Made by a program: the position numbers and the translations under genes. From Streptomyces venezuelae (GTDB lineage: Bacteria; Actinomycetota; Actinomycetes; Streptomycetales; Streptomycetaceae), in NCBI RefSeq assembly GCF_008642295.1, contig NZ_CP029190.1, forward strand, positions 248,001 to 312,000: a DNA stretch of 64,000 nucleotides. The letters are read 5' to 3'. This document shows positions 35,027 through 42,940 of the stretch, piece by piece; the stretch's first letter is position 1; each line of letters starts with the position of its first letter. The notes below the pieces were generated by a model. It was not told where the DNA came from, made no database searches, and saw nothing but the letters and a program-made list of their open reading frames with translations.

Positions 35027-35796
35027 CTCTGCTTGGAAGAAAGGGTCCGGTGGATGCCGTCCATCACATGCCAGAACAGCTGTTCTCCCAGCTCGGCGCT
35101 GGATCCGGTGGTGGCGGAGAGCACCCCCTGGCTGGACATGCGGTCCACGTCGACGGGGTGGCGGTAGACACCGGCGGCCGGCGGTGTGGGGTGGTCGACC
35201 CGTACCGCCCGGACCAGTTCGGGGCGCAGGTACATCATCAGGCTGGTCTCGGTCAGGGCGGCGTGCTCGGCGTGCCAGCCGGGGAACCCCGGCGCGTGCG
35301 CGCTCAGCCAGTCGTCCTCCACCAGGCTCCACCAGCTGAAGGCGACGACCTCGGTGCCGGGGAAGGTGCGGGCCGGGTCGCATCCGTCGATCGCCTCGAA
35401 CAGCAGCGCCTCGTTCTCGTAGTGCCCGTTGACGACGACCAGCCGGGCCGGTGCCAGCCGGCCGAGGGACCGCAGGGTCTGGGTGAGGTAGTCGATGAAG
35501 GTGGCGCCGTCGATGTGCACGGTGCCGGGGAAGTGCAGCCCGCCGCCGCTCTGCGGCAGCGAGCGGGCGGAGAAGGGCTGCCCCGGCAGCAGCACCCCGC
35601 CGACGTCCGCGGTCAGTTGCCGGGCCAGTGCGTCGGGGATGTCGAAGTCCACCGACAGCGGCAGGTGGGGGCCGTGCTGCTCCAGTCCGCCGATGGGCCA
35701 GACCAGGGTGGCGCCGTCCAGTGCGGCCGGCACCTCGGGGCTGGCCAGATCGCCGTACGAGCTCACCTGAGTGGCGCGGTGTCGTACGCCCGTCAT
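35023..35796 (-). CDS. creatininase-family amidohydrolase
   Basis: 257 residues. Metal ligands Glu39 and His41 in PIGGLEQHGPHLPL and Asp50, then VVNGHYEN and WHAEHAALTETS, match the creatininase/MftE/formamidase fold. The family cleaves cyclic or small amides, or trims peptides. Paired here with a DHOD-like flavoenzyme and an amidohydrolase, it suggests handling of a ring amide in the pathway. GAAGGGGGAAGC precedes ATG 35796; ATGA overlap upstream and GTGA downstream. Confidence 0.87.
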   Translation of the reverse strand: MTGVRHRATQVSSYGDLASPEVPAALDGATLVWPIGGLEQHGPHLPLSVDFDIPDALARQLTADVGGVLLPGQPFSARSLPQSGGGLHFPGTVHIDGATFIDYLTQTLRSLGRLAPARLVVVNGHYENEALLFEAIDGCDPARTFPGTEVVAFSWWSLVEDDWLSAHAPGFPGWHAEHAALTETSLMMYLRPELVRAVRVDHPTPPAAGVYRHPVDVDRMSSQGVLSATTGSSAELGEQLFWHVMDGIHRTLSSKQR

Positions 35797-36710
35797 GCTT
35801 CCCCCTTCGGGAGGCTGCGCCCCACCAGGGCGGCCACCGTGCCGCCGTGGTCGCGCAGCCAGTCGTCGAAGCCCTCGCGGATGCCCGCCAGGGAGTCGTG
35901 CATATTGCGGTGCAGTGCGGTGTAGACCTGCACGGCGTCGGCGCCGACGCTCAGGTACTCGGCCACGTCGGGCGCGCTCTGCACCCCGCCGCTGCCCATC
36001 AGCGGGACCTGGACCCCGGACCGGCGGAGCTCGTAGATCTCGGCGAGCACCAGCGGTTTGATGCCGGGACCCGAGTAGCCGAAGGTCCCCCCGAGCAGGA
36101 CCCGGCCGGTCTTCGGGTCGACGGCGAGCCCGGCGATGGTGTCGCTGAGGGTGATCGCATCGGCCCCGGCGGCCACCGCGGCGTCGACGCGCTCGCGCAC
36201 CCGCTCCCCTGCGGCGAGTTTGACGCTGAAGGGCAGGGTGGTGACGCTGCGCACGGCGCCGGTGTACGCGGCGACGCGTTCGGCGGTGTCGGTGAGGCCG
36301 CCGTCCTCGTTCATGCAGGAGATGCCGAGTTCGAGGGCGCGGCAGCCGGTGTCGGCCACCGCGGCGGCCAGTTCGGCGAGTTCGGCCGGCGAGTCGGCGT
36401 GGAGGGAGGCGATGACGGGCAGTCGGTCGGCGGCGAAGCGGCGCAGCATGGCGCACCACTGGTCGATGCCGCGGCGGGAGTACGTGGTGCTGTTGATCAT
36501 GCCGGTGGGCAGGTGGAGCAGCCGTTCGCTGCCCGAGGGGGCGGGGTTGGGGTGGATGGTCTTGGTGACCACGGCACCCGCCCCGGCGGCGAGCAGCCGG
36601 CGGATGTTGCGTTCCTGGTCGGTGAGCAGGCCGGAGCCGACGACGACGGGGGAGGTCAGGGCCAGGCCGAGGATCTCGGCCGCCGCCGGGTTGTGCAGGA
36701 GGCGGGTCAC
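35793..36710 (-). CDS. dihydroorotate dehydrogenase-like FMN protein
   Basis: 305 residues, TIM-barrel flavoprotein. The start LALTSPVVVGSGLL, the central LPFSVKL, and LMGSGGVQSAPDV with VGADAVQVYTAL near the end are the DHOD FMN-binding pattern. The usual Asn-Val-Ser-Cys-Pro-Asn block reads LGISCMNEDG here: the active-site Cys is retained but its neighbours differ. That suggests a specialised oxidoreductase, not the housekeeping pyrimidine enzyme. GTG start overlaps the previous stop. Confidence 0.82.
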   Translation of the reverse strand: MTRLLHNPAAAEILGLALTSPVVVGSGLLTDQERNIRRLLAAGAGAVVTKTIHPNPAPSGSERLLHLPTGMINSTTYSRRGIDQWCAMLRRFAADRLPVIASLHADSPAELAELAAAVADTGCRALELGISCMNEDGGLTDTAERVAAYTGAVRSVTTLPFSVKLAAGERVRERVDAAVAAGADAITLSDTIAGLAVDPKTGRVLLGGTFGYSGPGIKPLVLAEIYELRRSGVQVPLMGSGGVQSAPDVAEYLSVGADAVQVYTALHRNMHDSLAGIREGFDDWLRDHGGTVAALVGRSLPKGEA

Positions 36711-37252
36711 TCCGACATCACGACCTCCCGGGTGACCTTGTGCAACAGCAGGAGGAGTTCGGCCGGGTCGCGGCGGGTCGAGGCGAGGTCGAGGACGGCG
36801 ACATCGGCCACCGCGGGCAGTCCGCGCAGCAGGTGGCTGGCGTTGGCGGCCAGGGGCACGGGGGTGACGACGACGATGGGTTTGCCGAGTGCGGAGGCCC
36901 AGCCGAGTTCGACATGGGTGCCGTCGGTGCGCATCAGGTCGCCGTCGGTGTCGACGGGCAGGACCGGGACGAAGACGTCGCAGCGGCGCATCCAGCCCAG
37001 GTCCCGGACGCTGACCTGCTCGGGTGTGAACAGCGGGGTGTCCGCGCCGAACTTCTCGGCGACGTGCGCGGAGAAGACGGTGCCCTTGGCGGCCGACACC
37101 GACTCGATGACGTCGTGGATGGCGTGGCGCAAGGGGGCGTGGAAGCCGCCTTCGTGGAGCGCGTGCTGGATGGGCCCGCCGACGAAGACGTTGACTCCGG
37201 ACAGATCGACCAGCCCGGCGCCGCCGACGCCTTGGGGGGTGGTGTCCTTCAT
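36707..37252 (-). CDS. nucleoside 2-deoxyribosyltransferase-like protein
   Basis: 181 residues. VNVFVGGPIQ near residue 20 and RCDVFVPVLPVD, then DGTHVELGWASALGKPIVVV, are the nucleotide/nucleoside-binding motifs of the NDT/MilB-like superfamily, whose members cleave or exchange N-glycosidic bonds. The catalytic Glu would be the one in HVELGWA. It may hydrolyse a nucleotide or an N-glycoside to free a base or sugar. It is co-translated (ATGA and GTGA overlaps) with ALDH and the DHOD-like gene. Confidence 0.75.
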   Translation of the reverse strand: MKDTTPQGVGGAGLVDLSGVNVFVGGPIQHALHEGGFHAPLRHAIHDVIESVSAAKGTVFSAHVAEKFGADTPLFTPEQVSVRDLGWMRRCDVFVPVLPVDTDGDLMRTDGTHVELGWASALGKPIVVVTPVPLAANASHLLRGLPAVADVAVLDLASTRRDPAELLLLLHKVTREVVMSE

Positions 37253-38661
37253 GAGCTCTCCTGATCTCCCGCGCGGGGCGCGAGGCCTTCGCGGGGCGCG
37301 GGGTGGTGGATTCTGATCTGGGTGTATTCGAGGAGCCCCCAGTGGCCGTACTCGACGCCGATCCCGGAGTGGCGGTGGCCGCCGAACGGCACGTCGTGGC
37401 GCAGCTCGCCGTGCGTGTTGGTCCACACGGTTCCGCAGTCCAGCGACCGGGCGAGGGCGTCGGCCCGGTCCGGGTCGCCCCACAGGGAGCAGCCCAGGCC
37501 GTAGGGCGAGGCGTTGACGTGGGCGACGACCGTGGCGGGATCGTCGTAGCCGATGACCGGGATGACCGGGCCGAACTGCTCTTCGGCCTCCAGTGCGGTT
37601 CCCTCCGGCAGGCCGGTGACGACGGTGGGCAGGTAGAAGTGGCCCGGCCGGGGTGCCGTCCGGCCGCCGGCGACGAGTCGTGCCCCGGCCCGTACCGCGT
37701 CGTCCACCAGGGCGGAGACCCGGGTGAGCTGCGCCCGGCTGACGAGCGGGCCGAGTTCGGTGGCGGGGTCCAGGCCGTCGCCGAGGACGGCGGAGCGGGC
37801 CAGGGCGCCGAGGGCCTCGGCGTATTCGTGAGAGCGCTCTCTGGGTATGTAGACGCGTTTGACCGCGGCGCAGAACTGGCCGCTGTTGACCATGGCGCGG
37901 TCGAACAGCTGCCGTGCCGTGGTCTCGACGTCCGCGTCGGGCAGCACGATCGCGGGGTCGTTGCCGCCGAGTTCGAGAACGACCCGTTTGAGGTCGGCCG
38001 CGGCCTGCCGGGCGATGGCCCGCCCGGTGTCGGTCGAGCCGGTGAAGGAGACCAGCCGGACGGCCGGATGGCCGGTGAGCCGGGAGCCGAGCGAGGCCTC
38101 GCCGTTGACCACCCGGAAGGTACCGGCGGGCAGCACCGCGCCGAGCACCTCGCCCAGCAGCAGGCTGGACAGCGGGGTGACGGGCGAGGGTTTGAGTACG
38201 ACGGTGTTGCCCGCGAGCAGCGCCGGGGCGATCTTGCAGACGGCCAGCAGGACGGGGTAGTTGGAGGGGGCGATCGCGGCGACCACCCCGTGCGGTACGC
38301 GTTCCAGGGTGATCCGGGCGCCGCTCTCCCGGGCCACCGGCTCCGGCTCCGTTGCGAGGGCGGCGGTGTGCGCGAACCAGTCGGCGGAGAGCCGTACTTC
38401 GGCCTGGGCGTGCCGTAGCGGCTTGCCCTGCTCCCGGGTGAGCAGTCCGGCGATCCGGTCCGCGGCGGACAGCATGGCCTCGCGGCAGCCGAGCAGGTAC
38501 CGGCGGCGGTCCGCGGCCGGGAGGGCCGCCCACAGGGGGTGGGCGCGGGACACCTCGTCCAGTACCTCGTCGAGGTGCTGTTCCGTGGTGACGGGGGCGT
38601 GGGCGAACACCTCGCCTAGGGCGGGATTCTCCACGGGTATCTGCGAGAAGTCCGATAACAC
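37249..38661 (-). CDS. aldehyde dehydrogenase, first gene of the 17-gene operon
   Basis: 470 residues. ELGGNDPAIV carries the general-base Glu, and NSGQFCAAVKRVYI the catalytic Cys; VVAAIAPSNYPV and SFTGSTDTGRAIA are NAD-binding motifs. It oxidises an aldehyde, perhaps the ADH product, to an acid. The GTG at 38661 is favoured by an ACGGA upstream and by normal N-terminal length; GTG 38634 is an alternative. If 38661 is used, codon 2 is TTA (38656-38658), placing translation of the operon's lead gene under the tRNA-Leu(UAA) made by bldA. Confidence 0.9.
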   Translation of the reverse strand: MLSDFSQIPVENPALGEVFAHAPVTTEQHLDEVLDEVSRAHPLWAALPAADRRRYLLGCREAMLSAADRIAGLLTREQGKPLRHAQAEVRLSADWFAHTAALATEPEPVARESGARITLERVPHGVVAAIAPSNYPVLLAVCKIAPALLAGNTVVLKPSPVTPLSSLLLGEVLGAVLPAGTFRVVNGEASLGSRLTGHPAVRLVSFTGSTDTGRAIARQAAADLKRVVLELGGNDPAIVLPDADVETTARQLFDRAMVNSGQFCAAVKRVYIPRERSHEYAEALGALARSAVLGDGLDPATELGPLVSRAQLTRVSALVDDAVRAGARLVAGGRTAPRPGHFYLPTVVTGLPEGTALEAEEQFGPVIPVIGYDDPATVVAHVNASPYGLGCSLWGDPDRADALARSLDCGTVWTNTHGELRHDVPFGGHRHSGIGVEYGHWGLLEYTQIRIHHPAPREGLAPRAGDQESS

Positions 38662-38769
38662 GGTTCCGTATCACCCGATCCGTTTTCCGGTCCAGTTGCG
38701 GGTACGCGTCGGAATTGACCCGGGAACAGTCTGTCTGGGTCCGGGAATTTCGGGCACCCCTCCTTTGGG

Positions 38770-38781
38770 GTATGGCCATAC
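38770..38781. promoter_or_regulatory. 12-base perfect palindrome in the gap before the long operon
   Basis: GTATGGCCATAC lies directly after the stop of the condensation-like gene, in the 122-base gap upstream of the ALDH gene. It could be an operator for the long operon or part of a weak terminator. No -35/-10 pair was convincing in this gap. Confidence 0.3.
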
Positions 38782-38783
38782 GG

Positions 38784-40202
38784 CTACACCGGATGCCCGG
38801 CCGTCCGTCCCTCATCGCCCTCGACGCCCTCGACGCATTCCACCAGCAGCCGCTCGACGTCGTAGAGGAAGGCGTGGACCTCGGGCGCTGTGAGCACGGC
38901 GGTATCGGCGTTGAGCACCAGCCGGAGCCACCCGGGCTCTTCGTCGTCGACGACGAGGAAGAAGGTCTCGGCCTCCTCGAACCCGTGGGGCTCCACGACG
39001 GTGTCGGCCATGGCCGCGCGCACCGCGGGCGCCGGCGCGGGAGCCCCGGCGGCCCGCACCTCGTGGGTCTGGCGGATGTCGTTGAAGCAGCAGGACAGGC
39101 TGATGCGGGTGCCCCGGTCGCGCTCGGCCGCGCGGAGCAGTTCCGCCGCCCGGTCCGGGTCGAACAGGCCGTTGGCGTAGGCGGTGGTGCAGGCGGCGAA
39201 GGCGCCGCGGGCGATCTCCCGTACGCTCTCGCCGCGCAGGTCGATGGTGGCCACGACCTCCTGGTGGAGGTTGGCGACCGCGGCGCGCAGTTCGGGTACG
39301 GAGCGGTTGGCCGAGAGCAGCCGGAAGGCGCAGGCCGGCAGCCCGGCCCGGCGGCCGAGCAGCAGGGCCACGGCGGTCAGGAGGACGGCGGAGGTGCTCA
39401 CCCGCCACCGCTCGGCCAGTACGGGCAGGGCGAGGGAGGCCGCCCGGGAGTCCATGGCGGCGCTGTAGCGGACCGGGGCGGTGGTCGGCGCGGCGGACGG
39501 CGGCGATGTGGCCGGCGCAGGGAACATCGTGGCCGGCACGGTGGCGAGTTGGCGCTGCCAGTAGGCGTCGGCCCGGGCCAGCAGGGCCTGGCCGCGCGGC
39601 GAGCGCTCGTACCGGGCCTGTTCGGCCGGCTGGCGGGCCGGCTCGGCCGGCGGTCCCGGGCGGCCGGTGACGCGGGCGGTCACCAGCCGCGTCAGTTCCG
39701 CGGTCAGCCGGCGCATGGACATCAGGTCCGCGGCCAGGTGCGAGACGCAGTACGCGGCGAGCACGGGCGTCCCGTCGACCACGGCCACCATGGCCCGCAG
39801 CGGCGGGCCGGCGTCGAGGTCGAAGGGGCGCTCGCGCATCCGCGCACGCCAGGCGGCGAGGACGGACTGCGGGTCCTCGGCCGGCCCGGCGGTGCAGATC
39901 TCGGCCTCGAAGGTGCCGGAGTGCACGACCCGCTGCACCAGGGTGCCGTCCGCCGCCGTGCCGAAGGCGGTGCGCAACGACTCGTGCCGGCGCAGGAGTT
40001 CACCGGTGGCGGCGAGCACGTCCCGTACCGCGCAGCCGGCCGGAAGGGCCACCGGGAGGCAGAAATCGTAGAAGGCGGCGTCCGGCAGCTCCTGCCGGAT
40101 CAGATTCCACATCTGGCGCTGTGCGCAGGTGGCCGGTGCGGTGATGGACCGCCGTCCGCCGAAGGGAATTCGGCGCCGGACGACTTCTGCCACGACAGGC
40201 AT
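38784..40202 (-). CDS. condensation-domain-like acyltransferase with altered motif
   Basis: 472 residues over one C-domain fold (CAQRQMWNLI and HESLRTAFG at the start). The catalytic HHxxxDG reads Ser154-His155-LAA-Asp159-Leu160: the second His and Asp are kept, while the first His and the Gly are lost. It may still form an amide or ester, as do other free-standing C-like acyltransferases, or be structural. ATG 40202 is only one base from a GGAAAGG; GTG 40193, eight bases after it, may be the true start. It lies 31 bases after the LuxR gene and is probably co-transcribed with it. Confidence 0.78.
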   Translation of the reverse strand: MPVVAEVVRRRIPFGGRRSITAPATCAQRQMWNLIRQELPDAAFYDFCLPVALPAGCAVRDVLAATGELLRRHESLRTAFGTAADGTLVQRVVHSGTFEAEICTAGPAEDPQSVLAAWRARMRERPFDLDAGPPLRAMVAVVDGTPVLAAYCVSHLAADLMSMRRLTAELTRLVTARVTGRPGPPAEPARQPAEQARYERSPRGQALLARADAYWQRQLATVPATMFPAPATSPPSAAPTTAPVRYSAAMDSRAASLALPVLAERWRVSTSAVLLTAVALLLGRRAGLPACAFRLLSANRSVPELRAAVANLHQEVVATIDLRGESVREIARGAFAACTTAYANGLFDPDRAAELLRAAERDRGTRISLSCCFNDIRQTHEVRAAGAPAPAPAVRAAMADTVVEPHGFEEAETFFLVVDDEEPGWLRLVLNADTAVLTAPEVHAFLYDVERLLVECVEGVEGDEGRTAGHPV

Positions 40203-40233
40203 CCTTTCCGTTCATCGGTTCGCCCGGCGGGCT

Positions 40234-40908
40234 CTAGTACTTGAGCAGGCCCGCCTGGATGGCGGTGACCACGGCGGAAGTCCGGTTGGGCGCCCCCAGC
40301 TTCAGCAGCAGGCTGGCGACGATCCGTTTGGCACCATGGCTGGAAATCTGCAGCCTGCGGGCGATCTGCTTGTTGCTCAGGCCCTCGGCGAGGAGCAGCA
40401 GCACCTCGTTCTCCCGCGCGGTCAGGGCGATGTCACGCCGGTGCCGGGGCTGGCCCACCCCGCCAGCGCGGTCCAGCAGGAGGCGGGCGAGCGAGGGCGG
40501 CATGGGCACCTCGCCGCGGTCCATGCGCTGGAGGGCGTCCTCGACCACGGCCGCGGTCAGCTCGCCCTGGACCAGGAAACCGTCCGGTGCGCAGCGGCCG
40601 GAGAGTATCTTCTCGTCGACGTCCGGCCCGCTCAGCAGGAGCAGAATCCTCGGCCGCCGGCCCCCTACGTCGGCGGGCACCTCACAGTCGGGAATGAAAT
40701 CCGACTCGTGGACAAATAAAACGTCGACATCGCTGGTCCGCAGGGCTTCGTCGACCCCGTACCAGCTCTCGCAGTGAAGGACTTCACCGGCGATCTGCAT
40801 CGTCGACAAAATAGCTCTGAGGCCGAGTCGCAGCATGCCGTCACACACGAGGGTCGCGACGACCAGTTGCCGCCCCGGGGCGGCTGTGCCACACGCTACC
40901 TGGGTCAC
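40234..40908 (-). CDS. orphan NarL/LuxR-type regulator with atypical receiver
   Basis: 224 residues from GTG 40908, which has a good AAGGAG five bases upstream; the longer ATG extension upstream is unlikely. The C-terminal LuxR helix-turn-helix (about 160-224) is ALTARENEVLLLLAEGLSNKQIARRL. The N-terminal receiver-like domain lacks the phosphorylation pattern: where Asp is expected the sequence is DVDVLFVHESD, and the acidic pair near the start is CD. No sensor kinase is adjacent. Codon 64 is TTA (40717-40719), so its translation should depend on bldA. It is the likely cluster regulator, divergent from the exporters. Confidence 0.85.
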   Translation of the reverse strand: MTQVACGTAAPGRQLVVATLVCDGMLRLGLRAILSTMQIAGEVLHCESWYGVDEALRTSDVDVLFVHESDFIPDCEVPADVGGRRPRILLLLSGPDVDEKILSGRCAPDGFLVQGELTAAVVEDALQRMDRGEVPMPPSLARLLLDRAGGVGQPRHRRDIALTARENEVLLLLAEGLSNKQIARRLQISSHGAKRIVASLLLKLGAPNRTSAVVTAIQAGLLKY

Positions 40909-41140
40909 TTTGCTCCTTATGGGGGACACACAAGGGGGGCTGATCGGCCCATTTGGACCATTACCCCCACTCTGCACCTGCAACCCATGTGCAACAACCA
41001 GGGACTGGCAAGATTCGGCCACCCCGCTTATTTCCACACAAACCGGACACCGATCGGCCGGGTGCGTTTTTCTCGAAAAACGAGTACCTTCCATCCCACG
41101 GCGCGCCCGACCATAAATTCCGACTGCCGTGGATGCCCAC
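40909..41140. promoter_or_regulatory. divergent promoter region between regulator and exporter genes
   Basis: This 232-base gap is noticeably more AT-rich than its surroundings. It carries an 18-base inverted repeat at 41065-41082 (CGTTTTT-CTCG-AAAAACG) about 60 bases before the exporter start, and a TGCAAC repeat at 40978-40983 and 40990-40995. The gap must hold promoters for both directions; exact -10/-35 boxes were not convincing. Confidence 0.5.
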
Positions 41141-42940
41141 ATGGAAAAAACCCAGAAAAACACCGGGGAATTAACCGGGACCGCCCGGAATTCCGAGACC
41201 CCGCAGACCGTGGGCCGCTGGCTGCGCTCCCACCTGCGGCGCTACCGCTGGTACATCTCCGTACACCTGCTCGGCAGCCTCTTCTGGCAGTCGCTGACCG
41301 CGGCCGTGCCGCTCGTCGTGGGACTCGCCTTCGACGCCGTCCTGGAAGACGGCGGGGCGGGACCCGACATGGGCACCTTCCACGCCGTGACCGCGGGGCT
41401 GCTCCTGCTGGTCCTGGTCCGCGGGGTGTGCGGCATCGCCGCCACCTACAGCCTGGAGACCTTCGCCAGCGGCCTCGAACGGGACGCCCGCGCCGGGGTC
41501 TTCGCGAGCCTGCTGCGCAAGCGCCAGGGCTTCTTCAACCGGCACCGCACCGGAGACCTCTCGGCGCGCGCCACCGGGGACGCCGAGGCGCTCAACCTTA
41601 TGGTGTCACCCGGCTTCGACATGGCCGTCGATCTGACGCTCAACATCGCCATGCCGCTGGTCTTCATCGCCCTGATCGACCCGCGCCTGCTGCTCTCCCC
41701 CGGCCTGTTCGTCCTGTTCTTCGCACTGGCCCTGTGGGAACACGGCCGGCGGCTGGAGCCGGCCTCGGACCTCGTCCGGGAGCGCTTCGGTGCGATGAGC
41801 GCGCAGGCCACCGAGAGCCTGGACGGGATCGAGGTGGTCGAGTCCACCGGCGGCGCCGGCCAGGAACGCGGGCGCTTCAACCGGCTGGCCGCCGAATACC
41901 GGGACGCCGCCGTGCGCCAGGCGCACGCCCAGGCCCTGTCCCTCCCGCCGCTGCTGCTGACGCTGGCCACGGCCGGCGCCCTGCTGCACGCCGTCCACCT
42001 GCTGCGGGCCGGCTCGCTCAGCGTCGGCGAACTGGTCGCCGTACTGGGCCTGATGGGAACCCTTCGGGCCCCCACCCAGCTCGCCTCCTTCAGTATCGGA
42101 CTCATCTACTTCGGACTGTCCGGGGCGGAGCGCATCCTGGAGATCATCAACGACCGGGAGGGCGAGGACGAGCGCGGCGGAGGCCACGCGGCGCGCATCA
42201 CCGGCGAGGTGGTGATGGAGAACGTCACCTTCGGATACGACAGCTCCTCACCGGTGCTGCGCAACGTGTCCTTCCGCATCGCACCGGGCAGCACGGTGGC
42301 GGTGGTCGGGTCCACCGGAAGCGGCAAGTCGACGCTCCTCCAGCTGCTCAACCGCACCTACTCACCCGACGAGGGGCGGGTCCTGATCGACGGCGTGGAC
42401 TGCGCCGCCTGGGACCCGGCCTCCCTGCGCGCGCAGATCGCCGTGATCGAGCAGGACGTGGTGCTGTTCTCCCGCAGCATCGCCGAGAACCTCGCCTTCG
42501 GCGCGGGCCCGGACGTCGACCGGGCACGCCTGGAGGAGGCGGCCCGTACCGCCCAGGCGCACGAGTTCATCGTGGCGGGCCCCCAGGGCTACGACACCCT
42601 GGTCGGGGAGCGCGGAATGACGCTCTCGGGCGGGCAGCGCCAACGCCTGGCCATCGGGCGGGCGCTGGTGACCGATCCGCGCATCCTGGCCGTCGACGAC
42701 GCGACCAGCGCCGTCGACAGCGTCACCGAGCACGAACTGCAGCTGGCGATGCGGCGGGCCGCGGCCGGGCGCACCACCTTCCTGATCACCCCGAGGCTGT
42801 CCCGGATCCGGGCGGCCGACCACATCCTCGTCCTCGACCGCGGCCGGATCGTCGGCCAGGGCGGCCATGAACAGCTGCTGCAGGACTGCGCGTTCTACCG
42901 CCGGATCTTCGCGCCCTACACGAACGGAGGCACCCACTGA
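41141..42940 (+). CDS. ABC exporter half-transporter with degenerate ATPase site
   Basis: 599 residues: six-helix membrane domain (about 35-330) fused to an ATPase domain. Walker A GSTGSGKST (about 388) and LSGGQRQR are intact. But Walker B ends in Asp-Asp (ILAVDDATSAVD) where the catalytic Glu should be, and the H-loop His is Pro (FLITPRLSRI). This is the pattern of the degenerate subunit of heterodimeric exporters. ATG 41141 follows GGA by seven bases; a GTG four codons upstream (41129) is open. Codon 11 is TTA (41171-41173). It overlaps the next gene by one base (TGATG). Confidence 0.9.
   Translation: MEKTQKNTGELTGTARNSETPQTVGRWLRSHLRRYRWYISVHLLGSLFWQSLTAAVPLVVGLAFDAVLEDGGAGPDMGTFHAVTAGLLLLVLVRGVCGIAATYSLETFASGLERDARAGVFASLLRKRQGFFNRHRTGDLSARATGDAEALNLMVSPGFDMAVDLTLNIAMPLVFIALIDPRLLLSPGLFVLFFALALWEHGRRLEPASDLVRERFGAMSAQATESLDGIEVVESTGGAGQERGRFNRLAAEYRDAAVRQAHAQALSLPPLLLTLATAGALLHAVHLLRAGSLSVGELVAVLGLMGTLRAPTQLASFSIGLIYFGLSGAERILEIINDREGEDERGGGHAARITGEVVMENVTFGYDSSSPVLRNVSFRIAPGSTVAVVGSTGSGKSTLLQLLNRTYSPDEGRVLIDGVDCAAWDPASLRAQIAVIEQDVVLFSRSIAENLAFGAGPDVDRARLEEAARTAQAHEFIVAGPQGYDTLVGERGMTLSGGQRQRLAIGRALVTDPRILAVDDATSAVDSVTEHELQLAMRRAAAGRTTFLITPRLSRIRAADHILVLDRGRIVGQGGHEQLLQDCAFYRRIFAPYTNGGTH

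Noticed and set aside
41023..41163. A longer N-terminus for the LuxR-type regulator, starting with an ATG at 41163
   Set aside because: The extra residues lack any domain and cross the divergent promoter; GTG 40908 has a perfect AAGGAG at the right spacing.
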